Shown: positions 1 to 12,753 of the stretch, in pieces
Numbering within the stretch: position 1 is the first letter of the stretch
Layout of the letters: each line of letters starts with the position of its first letter
Assembly: GCF_010093535.1 (NCBI RefSeq)
Contig: NW_022985180.1
Coordinates: 69,748-133,747 of the forward strand
Direction: 5' to 3'
Length of the DNA stretch: 64,000 nt
Origin: Lindgomyces ingoldianus
Taxonomy: Eukaryota > Ascomycota > Dothideomycetes > Pleosporales > Lindgomycetaceae
The notes under the pieces: model-generated
The model's database searches: none
The model's input: only the letters and a program-made list of their open reading frames with translations
What the model was told of the DNA's origin: nothing
Translations under genes and position numbers: made by a program

Positions 1-3000
1 CTAGGGCTAATGCATTATAAAGGACTTCTTTGTTTAAAAAAAAGTAAGAATTAATGTTCTATAAGTTGTTATTAAACTTATTCTTTTTTTTTATAGATTT
101 AGTGCTTTTAGTTATAGTAGTTAGCTACTTTACATTTATAATCTTTAACTAAGTAATATAATATTAGATAGTTTTCTTTTCTTGCTACTTTCTACTAAAA
201 GTAGTAGAACTTACAGTTGTCTTATTCTTTATATGCTAGCTATTTCTTTTATTTATAAAAAGAGGTAGTCTAACAGGTATAATAATTTATAGTTTTGTAG
301 GCTAAGGCTGTTCCTTACTATAGGCACCTGTTGTAGTTCTTCTTCTATGTAGGCTACTAGCCTATTTAGTGTTTATTGTCCTAGTGTTTAACACAGTAGC
401 GCTGTGTGCACTAGTACTAGGGGTATAGACAGTTGTTAGGTCTATGTAAGGTGTTAAAAGAACCCTTCTAGGTCTACTAAGAGTATTCTTGTGTTTGTAC
501 TATCTAAACAAGGTGTTCTTTTTATTAGTAATTATTAGTGCTATAGGTTTTATTTCTACAAAGTGTATACTAGCTATAGCTCTATTGCATTACTAAAGCC
601 TTTTTACTAATTATAAGGCTTAGAAGTAGCGTCTTAGGCTTTTCTAGTACTAGCTTTAGAACTTTAAACCTAGCAGGTCTACCTAATCTTTCTAGCTTCT
701 AGTCTTAGATTCTAGTAAAGAATTGCTACTATTTTTTATTATCTATAATGTTATATTTAACTTTAGCTATCTACTATATTATATTAAATGTTAAGTAGTT
801 ATTGCTAATATTTATCTAGTAGAGCATAACTATGTAATAGCTTAGGTAGTTGTGTTATAGACTGCACTTCTAGCATTTACATTTCTAGAACCTTCTAGAA
901 AGTTCTTTTACTAAAGTACTAAAGGTCTAATCTTAGAGAGGGAACTATTTTTTTTAAACATTTATAATATATTCTTAGATCTAAGTTTCTTCTTTATATT
1001 CTTTAAAAATTATAAGGTTCTACAACACTGTATTTAGGCTACTAAAGTTTTAAATAACTACTTCTTAATACGCTTTAGAGCAGTTGTTTAAAGAATAGTT
1101 TTTTTTACATTACTAGTAAAGTTTATTATTTAATCTTTCTAATATTTCCTTATCTATAAGGCTGTATTTAGTAGTAATAGCTTTTATTATTGCAGTAGTA
1201 TTTTTATTCTCCCTTTTCTAAGAGTCTAAGTAATTTTAGTAGAAATGTTCTACTTTTCTATAGTTTAGGTAGGCCTTGTCCTTTAACTACTTTTATTATT
1301 TCTTTGTTAAAGGCAGCCTATTATGTTCTAGAACTTAGTTCTTTTTAAAGGGGGGGCTTTATATATGCTTTGCGTAACTAAGGTCTATTAGTTTTTTATT
1401 ATATTATAAAAGCTCTTTCTTTTTTAGAATAAACTCTAGCTTTTAGAGAGTTCTTTTTAATTTTTTTTTTCTTTTTTACATTCTTTATAGCAGTTGTTAT
1501 AGGTTGTTACTTTTATAATGTAACTATTTAAAGTAGTTAGCTTATTTACATGCATAAATTTATCTTTTACTTTATTATTTAGTCTGTTATAGAACATGCA
1601 GCATAGGGCTTTCTAGTTACTTTATCTACAGATAGCTAGTTGTTCTCTAAAGTGTGCTGTGTAGTTCTAGACTAGACTGTTGCCCTACTTTATAGTGTCT
1701 AGTCTGTTAGCTATAATTCTTTTTTTGTCTAGGGTTCTATAGATAGCTGTTAGAGCTGCTTTAAAACTATTAATGCTACTAAATACCTTCTTAGTTTTAG
1801 AGTTAAGTAGTACGCTGTTAGCTCTAAAGTCTATCTAGTTGTCTACATGTAGTTAGAACTAAATTATAGGAGGGCCTTTTAGGTGTAATCCTATCTAGGA
1901 TATTATTTCTGTATTAGTCTAAAATGCTTCTTTATTATATTGCATATAAAGATAACATCTTATAAAAAATAGGTAAAGGTCCTTTAATAATCCTCTAAAA
2001 GGCTTTAAAAAGGCTAGCTTTAAAGTCTTTTTAGCTGTGTTACTTGCTTTTTTAGTTAAAATGTTTTATATCTTAGCTAGCTCTACTTATAGTTTATGTA
2101 TTTAAAAGGCGTAATTAGTAGCTTCCTAGAGGCTTAAGAGCCTAAGAGAGGTCTATGTTTCTAGTGCTTTTTAGTAAAAGTTAGCAACTTCTTATTTAAG
2201 TTTTACTAGTTTACTAATTTTTTTTTAATCTACTAAAGGTTCTTAATGTTATTCTAGATTAAGTTAATCTATCCTGCTAGAATACCTTTAATTTAGCTAT
2301 GAATTTCTATAGATTCTAACAGGGCTGTGTGGGCTATGTTAAAATCTAGGTTATATTAAAAGGTATCTATACTTTTTAGAGAGGTAGTGTTTAATGTTAT
2401 AATTCTTGCTTTATAGAAGCACATAGGTCTTTATAATGTTCCTAGAGGAGAAGTAGGGTAAAAGGTAGAGGCTAACTAGTAGGGTGTACAGTCCTACGTA
2501 CAGGCTAATAGGCTATTAGAGAGGAGTAGAGTGACTAGATTATAGTTTGCCCTTTATGCAGCAGTAGAGAGGCTAGGTTAAACAGTCTTGTTAGACAGAA
2601 TTAGAGGTATATATAGTGTAGGATATATAAATAGTATTACAGCTTTTTAGAAAGCTAAATGCTACTTAGTCTATGTAGGAAATAAACTAAATGTTAAACA
2701 CGCCTTTTAAAGGTTATTTAATAAGGGAACTATATACATGTGCAAGAGGTGCTAAGGCAAGTTTAAATAAGTTCTCTAAGTTTAGCTGTGCTAGCTGTAC
2801 TGCTAACTTGCCTAAACTTGCTAAACTTGCTAAGGCTTTCTTAGGACTTATATCCTACTTTCCTATTAGATAACGCATTCCTCTATTACTGCAGGCAACT
2901 GTGTTGCTTCTGTGCCCTCTAATTAGTCTATAAGCGAGCCCTGTCCTAACCCAGCTAGATTGTGGAGCACTGCCGGTGGAGTTACGCTGGTCCAACCGTA

Positions 3001-3010
3001 GAACGTAACA
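1..3010 (-). mobile_element. Gypsy-1A: 5' part of a RIP-mutated Gypsy LTR retrotransposon
   Basis: This AT-rich stretch reads, on the minus strand, as an LTR (2485-3010) followed by a decayed gag. Around 1227-1268 the minus strand keeps a zinc-knuckle-like pattern in which the cysteines are partly mutated (a Leu-Asn-Tyr-Arg-Lys-Val core followed by His-Phe-Tyr), the expected nucleocapsid motif of Gypsy Gag. Stops fall where Gln or Trp codons are expected, which is the RIP pattern. The pol part lies beyond the left window edge. Its right end (CGTAACA at 3004-3010) abuts Fot1-B1 sequence, so it was inserted into that element. Copies B (6464-15518) and C (28920-30051) belong to the same family. 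Confidence 0.75.
2485..3010 (-). repeat. 5' LTR of Gypsy-1A
   Basis: On the minus strand this segment starts TGTTACG and ends CTGTACA. The same two boundaries recur in the other two family members (15020-15518 and 29538-30051), which sets the LTR at about 500-526 bp. Tandem TATATA/TATATAAA-like motifs at about 2610-2630 are candidate promoter elements. The outer terminus is directly seen; the inner boundary is inferred from conservation and TG..CA ends. Confidence 0.6.
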
Positions 3011-3864
3011 CTAAGCTTAAAAAAAAGTAGTTGTTAAGTACATACTTAAGCTTATTACACGCAGATTTCTTTTTAGGCTTACAGCTATAGTTAATATAGC
3101 TAATTCCTTACGCGCAGAGTGTAATCTAGGCTAGGTTAGCTTAAACTAGCCTAGTATATAGGTTAAGCACTGCTTTAAGTTTATAATAAAGTTTAATTAT
3201 AAGTATAATTATAAAAAAGCGCTTTATAAAGATCTAAAAGTTATCTAAGGCTAGTTTTGCCTAGTAGCTAACATAAAAGCTAAGTACAGTATCTAGAATA
3301 AAGACATATATAACTTTAATAAGTTAAGCTTTATAATAAGCTAGATATTAACTAGAGCAGTTATTATAGCTTTAGAGAGATAAAGATAGCTAAAGGCAAT
3401 ATAGTAAAGTAATAAAAAGTAGATAATAGTTATCTAAAGCATTAACATAATAAAGTAAGCTATTCTACTTTTTATTATTTTTAAGGGCTACTATTACCTC
3501 TTTGCCTAGTATAAAGAGAAGAATCTACTTTAAAACTAGGTTATTATAGTCTCTAAAAACAGCTAGATAATAAATAAACTTAGGCTATAGTAGTTAAAGC
3601 ACTTTAATAAGCATATAAAAAAAAGTTATAGGCGCTTATTAGCTTTTTATTATTAATAGCTATAAAAGCTATAACTTACTTAATTTCTAGTTGTACTATA
3701 AAAAGAATAAAATTATTACTATCTACATGCCTTTACACTTATTACACCTTTTATAGCCTCTTAATGTAGGTTATTTTGCCTCTTTAAAAAAGATGTATAA
3801 GCGCTAAGCTAAAGATTTTATGTGTAACTAAATTACTTATATTATAAAACTTAAGTTCCTACTA

Positions 3865-5728
3865 ACGTACTTTACAGGCGAGTTGCTTACACACCGAAGT
3901 TGCTTACTTTTGCTAAGACTCTACCCTAACAAACTCTATTATAGCCTATAACAATCTGCTCTAGCACTATATAGTACAGTACAGCCTAGAATATTATTTA
4001 GATACTACTTCTACTTCTTACTTACACATTTACATGTTATGCCTAGTCTAATTGCACTATCTATAGCGCCTTTAGGATAGCTTACCTACTTTAGCTTACA
4101 CCTGCTTCTTTGCCTTCTTCCTGTTACTACGCGCTTTAAACTCCTTTAAAGCTGTTAAGTGTAGGCCTTTTTAAATTATTAAGGTCTTTTTTACCTTAAT
4201 TTACTTTTTTTTATGTAATTTATATTACATAGCAGCTTTATTAGCTGCTTAAAGCTTAGTAATTTCCTATTACACTAACACTAGCTTATGCGCAATTATT
4301 ACTGCCTTTTTTAAGACTTTTTTAAACACCTTAACTATAAAAGTTAGTAAACTATTTATATACTTCTAAATTTTTATCTTTATAAGCATTAATTATAACC
4401 TAAGTTTTAAAGTATTACTTAGAGTTTATAACTGCTAGGGCTTGTTATATATAAGTAGTAGTAGTAATAAAGTGTGTAACTTTACATTAAGGCTTATAAT
4501 AACTTATTATAAGTTAAAAAGAACTAATCTAGCGCCTTAAAACTCTTCTTAAATATTACTAAAAGTAATTATAGCATTATAAGCTGCTTTAAAGTATAGT
4601 AAAAACTTTATTTTTATAATATAAATAATCTAGTTATGTATAAAGTTTTTAGCTTAGCGCTTATACACTTTTTTTAAAGAAGTAAAATAACCTATATTAA
4701 GTAGCTATAAAAGGTGTAATAAGTAAAAAAGCATGTAAATAGTAATAATTTTATTATCTTTATAGTATTACAAGAAATAAAGTAAGTTGTAGCTTTTATA
4801 GCTATTAATAACTAGCAGATAGTAGCTGCTAATAGTACACTTCTTTATATGCGTGTTAAAGTGCTTTAACTAGTCTAAACTAAGCTAATTAGTAGTCTAG
4901 CTATGCTTAAAGATTATAATAACTTAATTCTAGAGTAGATTTTTTTTTATACTAGTTTAAAAAGTAGTTACTACTTTAAAAGATAATAAAAGGCAGAATA
5001 GCCTACCCTTTAGTATTAATGCCCTAGATAGCTGTTGTCTACTCCTAGTTACCTAGCTAGACTACTTTTAGCTATTCTTGTCTCTCTAAACTTATAATAA
5101 CTACTCTAGTAGATATCTAGCTTATTATAAACTTTATTTTATTAAAGTTATACATGTTGTTATTCTAGATGCTATACTTAGCTTTAATATTCTTTATAAA
5201 GTTAAACTAGCTTTAAATTACTATAAGATTTTTATAAAAAGCTTTTTTATAGTTATACTTATACTTAAACTTTACTTTAAGCTTTAAGTAGCACTTAATA
5301 AACATATTAAGCTAGTTTATGCTAATATAGCCTATATTATACTTAGCGTGTAAAGAATTAGCTATATTAGCTATAGCTACTAGCTAAAGGGGAAATTCTT
5401 ATGCATCTAGCTTAAGTATATGCTAAATAATTACCTACTTTTTATTATTATCTAGCTTTTATAAGTTAGCTATATAATTAGCTTAGAAAGGTTATCTAGC
5501 GCGTTAGTTACTTATTATCTTTTAAAAAACCTTATAGATAGCTGTAGCATGTTACTTAAAAAGTGTTATGTTTTATTTAAAAGCCTAAAGTGTAAGCTAT
5601 ATCTAATATTTCTTTAACATGTCTAAGTAGTGTTGTTAGGACTGCATTAGTATAAAAAAAGTAGTGTAGTAAAGTCTTAGCAAAAGTAAGCAACTTAGGT
5701 GTGTAAGCAACTCGCCTATGAAGTACGT
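3865..5728 (-). mobile_element. Fot1-A1: complete 1864-bp Fot1/pogo-type transposon nested in Fot1-B1
   Basis: Both ends carry inverted repeats of about 60 bp beginning ACGTACTT and sharing the GGCGAGTTGCTTACACAC block. TA flanks both sides (3863-3864 and 5729-5730). The uninterrupted Fot1-B2 copy reads straight across this site (about 32461), showing a clean TA target duplication, the hallmark of Tc1/mariner. The transposase relic is on the minus strand near 5340-5400 and matches the plus-strand relic of the copy at 24969. RIP has destroyed the reading frame. The length is typical of Fot1-like elements. Confidence 0.85.
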
Positions 5729-6384
5729 TATGCTTTATACATGCTTATAATATAGTAATTACTTCTAGTAATATCTAAGAAGGGTTTTAAGGCGCTAGTT
5801 TAGTCCTATTTAACCTTGAATAGGTTAAAATAGCCTTTAACATCTAGTTATGTACTTTATTACTACTACTACTTATTAATAACAAGCCCTAGCAGTTATA
5901 AACCCTAAGTAATACTTTTAAATTTAGGTTGTAATTAATGCTTGTAAAGGTAAAGATTTAAAGGCATATAAATAGCTTACTAACATCTATAGTAAAAGCC
6001 TTTAAAAAAGTTTTAAAAAGGGCAGCAATTATTGCGCATAAGCTAGTGTTAGCGTAAAAGAAGATTATAAAGCTTTAAGTAGTAAATAAGGCTACCACGC
6101 AACATAGATTACATAAAAGAAAGTAAATTTAGGTAGAAAAGACTTTAATAGTTAAGAATAGAGCTTGTTTAACTACTTTAAAGAAGTTTAAAGTGCGTAG
6201 TAATAAGAAGAAGCTAAAAACACATGTGCGCGCTAAAGAAGGTAAGCTAAGTTAAAGGTAATATAGATAGTATAATTAGACTAGGCATAACTTACATACA
6301 TGTAAGAAAGTAGCAGAAGTAGACTTTAAATAATATCTTGTGTTGTATTACTTTATACAGGGCTAAAGTAGGCTGTTTTGCGCT

Positions 6385-6461
6385 AGAATAGGGTGGTTTT
6401 AGTAGGGGCTTAGCAAAAGTGGCCGGCTAACCTGTGTAGCCAGCCAACTTGTTAGGTACGT
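6385..6461 (+). repeat. Right terminal inverted repeat of Fot1-B1
   Basis: The repeat contains GGGGCTTAGCAAAAGTGGCC and ends TTAGGTACGT. It holds two tandem copies of a 17-bp GGCCGGCCAACC-type unit (here partly mutated). The same end appears at 33110-33175 with one unit and, inverted, at 33270-33345 and 43350-43421 with two. Confidence 0.8.
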
Positions 6462-7174
6462 TATTTACTTTTTAATAAAAGTATGCTTATAAACTTTTAA
6501 TTTTTTATATTTAAAGTTCTAAGATCTTTTTTATATATTTTTAGGTTAATTTATTTTTTACTATATTCTATTAAAGATGCATTAGTAAGGATTACCTTAA
6601 ATAAGTTTTTTTTAATTTAAAATAAAATGTCTTATTAGTCTACTTAGTCTTTGTCTATTCTAGTAAAGGTGCATTTACTGTTAAAAAAAGTAAGTCTTAA
6701 TTATCTGTTAAATATAAAAGTTATAGTTAGGCTATATTCTACTTCTTATCTTACTATAACTAAGGCTAATATATTATAAAAGACTTTTTTATTTTCTAGA
6801 AGGTATAGATTAATATTTTATAAATTATTATTAAACTTTTTTTTTATATTTAGTGCTTTTTATTATAATAATTAGCTACTTTACACTTACAGTTCTTTAC
6901 TAAGTAGTGTAATGTTAGGTAATCTTTTTTTATAACTTTTTATTAAAAATAATAAAACATATAGTTATTTTTATTTTTATAGTCTAGCTATTTTTTTTAT
7001 TTATAAAAAAGAGCTGTCTAACAGGTGTAACAGTTTATAGTTTTATAGGCTAAGGCTGTTCCTTGCTATAGGCATCTATTATAGTTCTTCTCTTATATAG
7101 GCTACTAGCCTGCTTAATGCTTGTTGTTCTAGTATCTAGTGTAATACTATTACATACACTAGTACTAAGAGTAT

Positions 7175-7636
7175 TGTCAGATATGCGCACCTACTGTCAA
7201 GACAGGAGGAACGTTTGACGAAAGCTGCTACATAGTACGAGCAATAAGCTCGAACAGTATGTTGCTGCAAATTGCTGCATTTTGCAGCATTTTGCAGCAT
7301 TTTGCAGCATTTTGCAGCATGTTGCAGCAAATTGCAGCATTTTACAGCATGTTGCAGCAAATTGCAGCATTTTACAGCATGTTGCAGCAAATTGCAGCAA
7401 ATTGCAGCATGTTACAGCATTTTGCAGCAAATTGCAGCATGTTGCAAGCTGGTCGCGCATAGGGCTAGTGCGCGAGGGACTCGGATTGGCAGAACAAAAA
7501 GCCGAGCAACACGAGTAGAGCAGAAAAAGGATTAATAAACAAAACACAATTAATACAATTAATTAATTATCCTATACATCATATCCAAACCTATTATTTA
7601 TCTTAGGAAGCCTAGAAACAGTGCTTAAATCTGACA
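7175..7636 (+). repeat. 5' LTR of Copia-1 (462 bp)
   Basis: TG..CA ends; target duplication AGTAT immediately upstream. It differs from the 3' LTR mainly by 130 extra bases, exactly 13 units of an internal 10-bp minisatellite, plus scattered C/T and G/A differences expected from RIP. Confidence 0.9.
7261..7446 (+). repeat. 10-bp minisatellite within the Copia LTR
   Basis: About 18 units of the form NNTTGCAGCA, with a partial 30-bp higher order. The 3' LTR holds 5-6 units (12498-12557) and the Copia-2 LTR about 3. All three frames on both strands stay open through the array because no unit contains a stop, which produces several spurious overlapping ORFs. Confidence 0.9.
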
Positions 7637-7668
7637 ATTAAGAGTCTTAGTGCCTCCATCGATACAAA

Positions 7669-8010
7669 ATGGCCACCCAGCCTCCTCGAGACGCGACAGT
7701 CGTCCTTCGAGACCACACCGACTACAGAGCCTGGATGATGCAGCTGCAATCGAGATGTGTAGCGCACGGCATCTGGCCGCAAGTGGATCCTAAGTTGACC
7801 ATCCAAATGATCTCCAAACCAAGAGCTCCAGAGATGCCGCTAATAGCTGAGTTTTCACCAGCCTCCAACGTTAAAACGCCTACGCACATAAACAAGCTAT
7901 TAATAAGTAGTGTTAGAGCCTTTAAAGAAGCTATTAAATACTACAAGATTAAGGCCTACAAGTACAAAAGTGACAGACATAATTATAAAAGAGAGCAATT
8001 AAGCCTCTAA
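7669..8010 (+). pseudogene. Copia-1 gag, N-terminal part
   Basis: An ATG 32 bp after the 5' LTR opens a 113-codon frame. Residues 1-65 have ordinary codon use and high GC and include the Leu-Arg-Asp-His-Thr-Asp-Tyr-Arg-Ala-Trp block typical of Copia Gag (UBN2-like) N termini. From about base 7870 the composition switches abruptly to AT-rich and the frame soon ends at a RIP-type stop. The intact protein would package the retroelement RNA. Only the first part is readable here, so the gene is dead. Confidence 0.7.
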
Positions 8011-11000
8011 CAGATTATTGTCTTTATCTAGTTAACAGTTAGCCTGCATCTGCAGTGTACATGCTGTTCCCTAGATTAACTACTTAGACAGTAGATTACA
8101 AACTTTAAAGCTACAGTAGGCGTTAATAACTAATTTAAACAAGAACGTGTGCGCAACTAATATAATGCATCTTTAAAGCTGCTAAGAAACGCAAGCATAT
8201 AGGACCTGTAGCTAGCAGAGTATAACTACGCTGCTATAGAAGCGGAGACATAAAATGTTCTAGAAACAACACAGTTTAATGCTGTTACAAAGGACTTTCT
8301 AACTACTATAAATAAAGTTGCCCCTTATTAGTCTATAACTTTTTAGGAAAGCAGATAGTTTACACTAAACATAAATTAAAAAGAAATAATAAAGCGCTTC
8401 TAAAAACATATAATGTTAAATTATCTAATATATATAAAAAAGCATAAAGCTGCCTTTACAACAGATTACTTATTATACCTTACTAAAAGTAGAAAGACCA
8501 CCTAGGGCATAAATAAAAACGCCTATAGTGTAGAAGTTATAATGTTAAGAAAATAAGGTAAACTTTAACATTAATGTTATTAAAAAAATAACAGAAAGTT
8601 ATTTTTAAGCTAGAAACCTACTAAAACAGAAGGCACTAAATGTTCTGCATGTAGACACATCTATGCATTAAAGAACTGCTTCTATGTCTATCTAGACAGA
8701 GCACTAGACTAGTAGATGCTAAATAAGAGAGTTAAAGAGCTTATAGCATTAAAGCGTAAGCACAACTTAGAATTTTAAAGCCTACTAAGAAAGCAGCGTA
8801 GACATAATTTAAAGATACTAATCCTAAAAAGTTTACATACACTTACACTAGAGATATAAGAAGACTAACTTAAAAGCTAGAAAGTATTAAAAGTTAAGGC
8901 AGCTACATTACTAGCTATAGTTAATTTAAACTAGAACAGATATCTGCTAAAAGAATTATTTATCCTTAACTTAGGCTTAACATGCTATATTATAAATAAT
9001 TTTAATTAGATCTACAACTATTATTTACTAACACTAAAAGACTTTATCTAGTCTAGAAACTCTTATATATAGATTTAAAGCTATAGATTAATTACACTAA
9101 GCCTAAAAAGTAAGCATAAAACACATAGTTAAGTATACAGTCTTGTACTACATAACACTGCACTGTGCCTAGACCTGCTGTGCAACCTAGTCTTGTTTTG
9201 CCTACTATAATAGAAAGGAATCTAGTAGAACACATAAGCAAAGCTAACTGCTTTAAAGGCCTTAGATAGAATAATAATTAAAGATCTTATAAAGATCTAT
9301 AGCTAATAGGTGTTAGAGTACTATCTACTATAAAAGGGCTTATATTATACACACATAATTAACATAAGAACTAAATGTAGTCTATAAAAGGCATTAGTAG
9401 AGCTATAGTATAAGCGTCTAGAACACCTTAGACTAGCTACACTTTAACACTTTATACAGCAAGCTAAAGAGGTGTAAATTAAAGAAATTATAACAGTCTA
9501 ATATAACTTATGTAGCAGAGCTAAGATATAATAATAAATTAGCTGCACACTATAAATTAGTAATAGTAGACTTAGTAAAAGACTATTAATTACTTTCTAT
9601 GCATATAAAGCACAGAGCATTATAAAAAAGTAAAGTTAAATGCTAATTACTAACAAGTATTCTAGCCTCTAGTAGGACCTCTACTTTAAAGATAACAGGC
9701 CTACTAAATTAATTATTAAAGCTTTTATAATTTTTATCTTTTTTCTAAAAAACTATTATAATATTACTATAAAAGTTATTAAAGCTAATAACAAGATTAT
9801 AATAGTAAAACTAAAGGTAGAACGCTAGCTAGCATTACATAAAATAACTGTTAAGCCTTTAGCACTAGATACATAAGCCTAGAACAGAGAAGCTAAACGC
9901 TTAGAGAGTGTAAATAAGGAGAAGTTATAAGCTATGCAACTAGATGCTAACCTACTATAGAATATATAGCTATACATTACTAGAGCTAGCGTATACCTAT
10001 ATAATTAGATGCTAAACTATACTAACAACTAGAAGATACTATATAAGATCTTCTTTACATAAGCAGCTTTAAATAATAAAGTTGTTATATTAATTTAAAA
10101 GCTAAGCTTTACACATTTAAAAGCTTATAGCTGTAAAGCATTTATAATAACTAATAACACACATTAAAATAAATCTAAGCTATAAAAGCTAGACTTAAAG
10201 GCGTAGATTAGATATCTAGTTAAGTACTAATTATTAAACATCTACTATGTATAGATACTACTGCTAGTAAAAGTAATTTATACACATAATGTTATTTTTA
10301 ACAAACACTTAGTCTTTAGTAGTAAGCCTAAAAACCTAATAGATAACTTTATATATAACATAGTAAAAAAAATTACTATATATATTAGAATAATTAAGCT
10401 TTTAACACTTAGTTATTAGCTAGAGATAGAGTTATTTTATAAAGACAACACTATAGATAATATATTAAATTTTAATAAAGTAGACTTACTAGGCTACTAT
10501 TAAGAAAGAAAAATTAAAGATAACTATCTATCTCCTCTAAATACTCTGCTACCTACAGCACTACTTATATAGTTAATAGCTAGAGCAGCACTAAAGCTAA
10601 GCTAAATAGAGTTGTTAAAGACTATACTATAGGCTATAGCCTTTATAGCTAGTATAAGATCTAGAAGTGTAAAAAAGCATAGTAGCAAGACACTAGATAA
10701 AGCAGCATTAATAAAAATGCTATTTAAAAAAAAGACACTTTATAGAAGCTAGCTACTACCTCTACTATTAACCTAAAAGTAACTAGAAAAGCACTTTTTA
10801 TATAAGATGTTTAAGGCAGTAGAAAGAACGCACCTAGATAGTTATTAGACAATAAAATTCTAGACAGAGGTCTAGACAAAGCTAATTAAGGCAGCTAGAC
10901 AGTAGATCTTAGATTATATGTAGGTGTACACTTATAAGCTTAACAAGCACTATAGATTGCAAAGATGTAAGGCATAACTAGTAGCCTATAGTAATTAATA

Positions 11001-12377
11001 AAGAAACATTACTACATAAGATACCTACGCTGCTACCCTAGCAGGACACTTATTTTAAATGCTAATAGTAATATCTACACGCTTTAACTTAAAGCTTAAA
11101 TAATACAACATAACTAACGCGTTTATACATGCAGCAATTAACTGCAATATCTACATGCAGATGCTAAAAGGCTATTAGAAACTAGGTATAATACTAAAGC
11201 TTTAAAAGGCACTATATAGCCTATAAATTTCTTCTCTACTCTAGTAACACTATTTTATAATAACTTTTAAAGGCCTTAGGTTCTTAGCTGTCTTACACAA
11301 ACCCTACTATATAACTAAAGCTAGAATATTTGTCTTTTTTTATATAGACAACCTTATTATTGCGCACAGAAAAGGCTCTAAAGCAGATGCATAGCGTGTA
11401 GTAGACTAGTTATAAGAGAAGTATACCTTAATAGAAGGCAAGGACCTATAATAGTTTCTAAAAGTTAAAATTATTAGAGATTAATAAAAACAAATAATTT
11501 AGCTGTTATAGGCCTTATATATTAACAAGATAGCTAGGCTAGCTAACAGAAAGGACCTGCAGCATGCTACACCTATAAGCAGGATTAAACTTATGCTGTA
11601 ATCTAGTTTTGCAACCCTATTAAAGGTAAATTAATATTAGCAGAAGATTAGATCTCTGCTCTTTATAGTAGTTACTATAAGACTAGACATTGCCTTTACT
11701 ATATTACGCCTTACACAGTTTCTCACAAATCCTGCATCTAACTATTAGGATGCAGCTGATTAAGTTATCCTGTACCTACATGCGACACAGACGTACGCAC
11801 TCTAATTAAAAGGAGAAGACTACTTTATAGTAGCAAGCAATATGTTATTTATAGATAATACACTAAATAAAAAGAGCTCTTAGAGCTATGTTATTTAACT
11901 ATTTAGCAGATAGATTACATAGTAAGTAAATAAACAAGATATAGTAATAATGTTAACAATAAAAGCAGAATTACTTACACTATTCTAAGTTGCTAAAGAA
12001 GCTATGTTTACAAGAATGCTTTTTAATAAACTATAAGTTAAGATGCCTAATTTAACTATTATAATCTAGTGTAACAACAAGCAGATAATTTAACTAGTAA
12101 ACAAAAAGATATCTTAACTTTAAACTAAGCTCTAACATGTTAACATCTATAACTACTAGCTCTAATAGGAAGTCTCTTAACAAACAATTAAGGTTGTCTA
12201 TGTCCCCTCTAGCAAAATGCTTGTGGACAGACTTACTAAAGCGCTTCTAGCTAGCAAATAGCTAAGCTTTCTTTAGCAAATTTAGCTAGTTAATGTTAGG
12301 GAGAGGATAGTTAGTTAGGAAGCGTATATAGAAGAGATTAAAGCAAGAATGGAAGCCCTAGAAGCATACTAAGGTTG
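8011..12377 (+). pseudogene. Copia-1 pol relic (zinc knuckle, integrase, RT, RNase H)
   Basis: No open frame survives, but in-frame reading through TAG/TAA recovers family motifs. There is Lys-Cys-Ser-Ala-Cys with a downstream His and Cys near 8640. A pre-integrase segment contains Glu-His-Leu-Arg-Leu-Ala-Thr-Leu near 9420. The RT active-site box is near 11340, and an RNase H tail ends in Ser-Ser-Lys-Met-Leu-Val-Asp-Arg-Leu-Thr-Lys near 12205-12240. All stops are TAG or TAA at positions where related proteins carry Gln or Trp. This is direct evidence of CpA-to-TpA mutation on both strands. Confidence 0.75.
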
Positions 12378-12421
12378 CGCAATCAGGAACTAGCTTGAAG
12401 CATGTCTAAGCTAAGAGGGTG

Positions 12422-12753
12422 TGTCAGATATGCGCACCTACTGTCAAGACAGGAGGAACGTTTGACAAAAGCTGCTACATAGTACAAGCAATAAGCTTGA
12501 ACAGTATGTTGCTGCAAATTGCAGCATTTTGCAGCATTTTGCAGCATTTTGCAGCATGTTGCAAGCTGGTCGCGCATAGGGCTAGTGCGCGAGGGACTCA
12601 GATTGGCAGAACAAAAAGCCGAGCAACACAAGTAGAGCAGAAAAAGGATTAATAAACAAAACACAATTAATACAATTAATTAATCATCCCATACATCATA
12701 TCTAAACCCATCATTCATCTTAGGAAGCCTAGAAACAGTGCTTAAATCTAACA
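12422..12753 (+). repeat. 3' LTR of Copia-1 (332 bp)
   Basis: Same ends as the 5' LTR; followed by AGTAT (12754-12758). A purine-rich GCTAAGAGGGTG tract lies directly upstream and is the likely polypurine tract. Confidence 0.9.

Larger units (their letters stand above)
3011..6461 (+). mobile_element. Fot1-B1: RIP-mutated Fot1/pogo (Tc1-mariner) transposon, interrupted
   Basis: The plus strand at about 3080-3340 encodes a decayed Fot1/pogo transposase segment: an Ala-Asn-Ser-Leu-Arg-Ala helix, a Tyr-Lys-Tyr-Asn-Tyr-Lys-Lys-Ala block, and Ile-Tyr-Asn-Phe-Asn-Lys where the family has the first catalytic Asp (Tyr-Asn-Phe-Asp-Glu-Thr-Gly-Phe). The right terminal inverted repeat ends ACGT at 6461, followed by TA (6462-6463). 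The left TIR and first few hundred bases are missing because Gypsy-1A is inserted there. Fot1-A1 (3865-5728) is nested inside. Two other copies lie at 31640-33175 and 33270-43421. It is non-functional: multiple stops and altered catalytic residues. Confidence 0.8.
7175..12753 (+). mobile_element. Copia-1: full-length RIP-mutated Copia LTR retrotransposon
   Basis: The element is bounded by two LTRs (7175-7636 and 12422-12753) that start TGTCAGATATGCG and end ACA, and by a perfect AGTAT duplication. The internal order is gag (7669 on), a Cys-x2-Cys zinc-knuckle remnant near 8640, GAG-pre-integrase and integrase relics at about 9150-9850, reverse transcriptase with the catalytic Tyr-x-Asp-Asp box read as Tyr-Ile-Asp-Asn near 11340, and RNase H to about 12377. 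Gag-PR-INT-RT-RH order is diagnostic of Copia. Stops at former Gln/Trp codons make it inactive. The gag start escaped mutation (see the separate entry). Confidence 0.88.

Noticed and set aside
7136..7547. Cluster of overlapping ORFs on both strands with Cys/Gln/Leu-rich repeats
   Set aside because: They are translations of the stop-free 10-bp minisatellite in the Copia LTR; all frames are open simultaneously.
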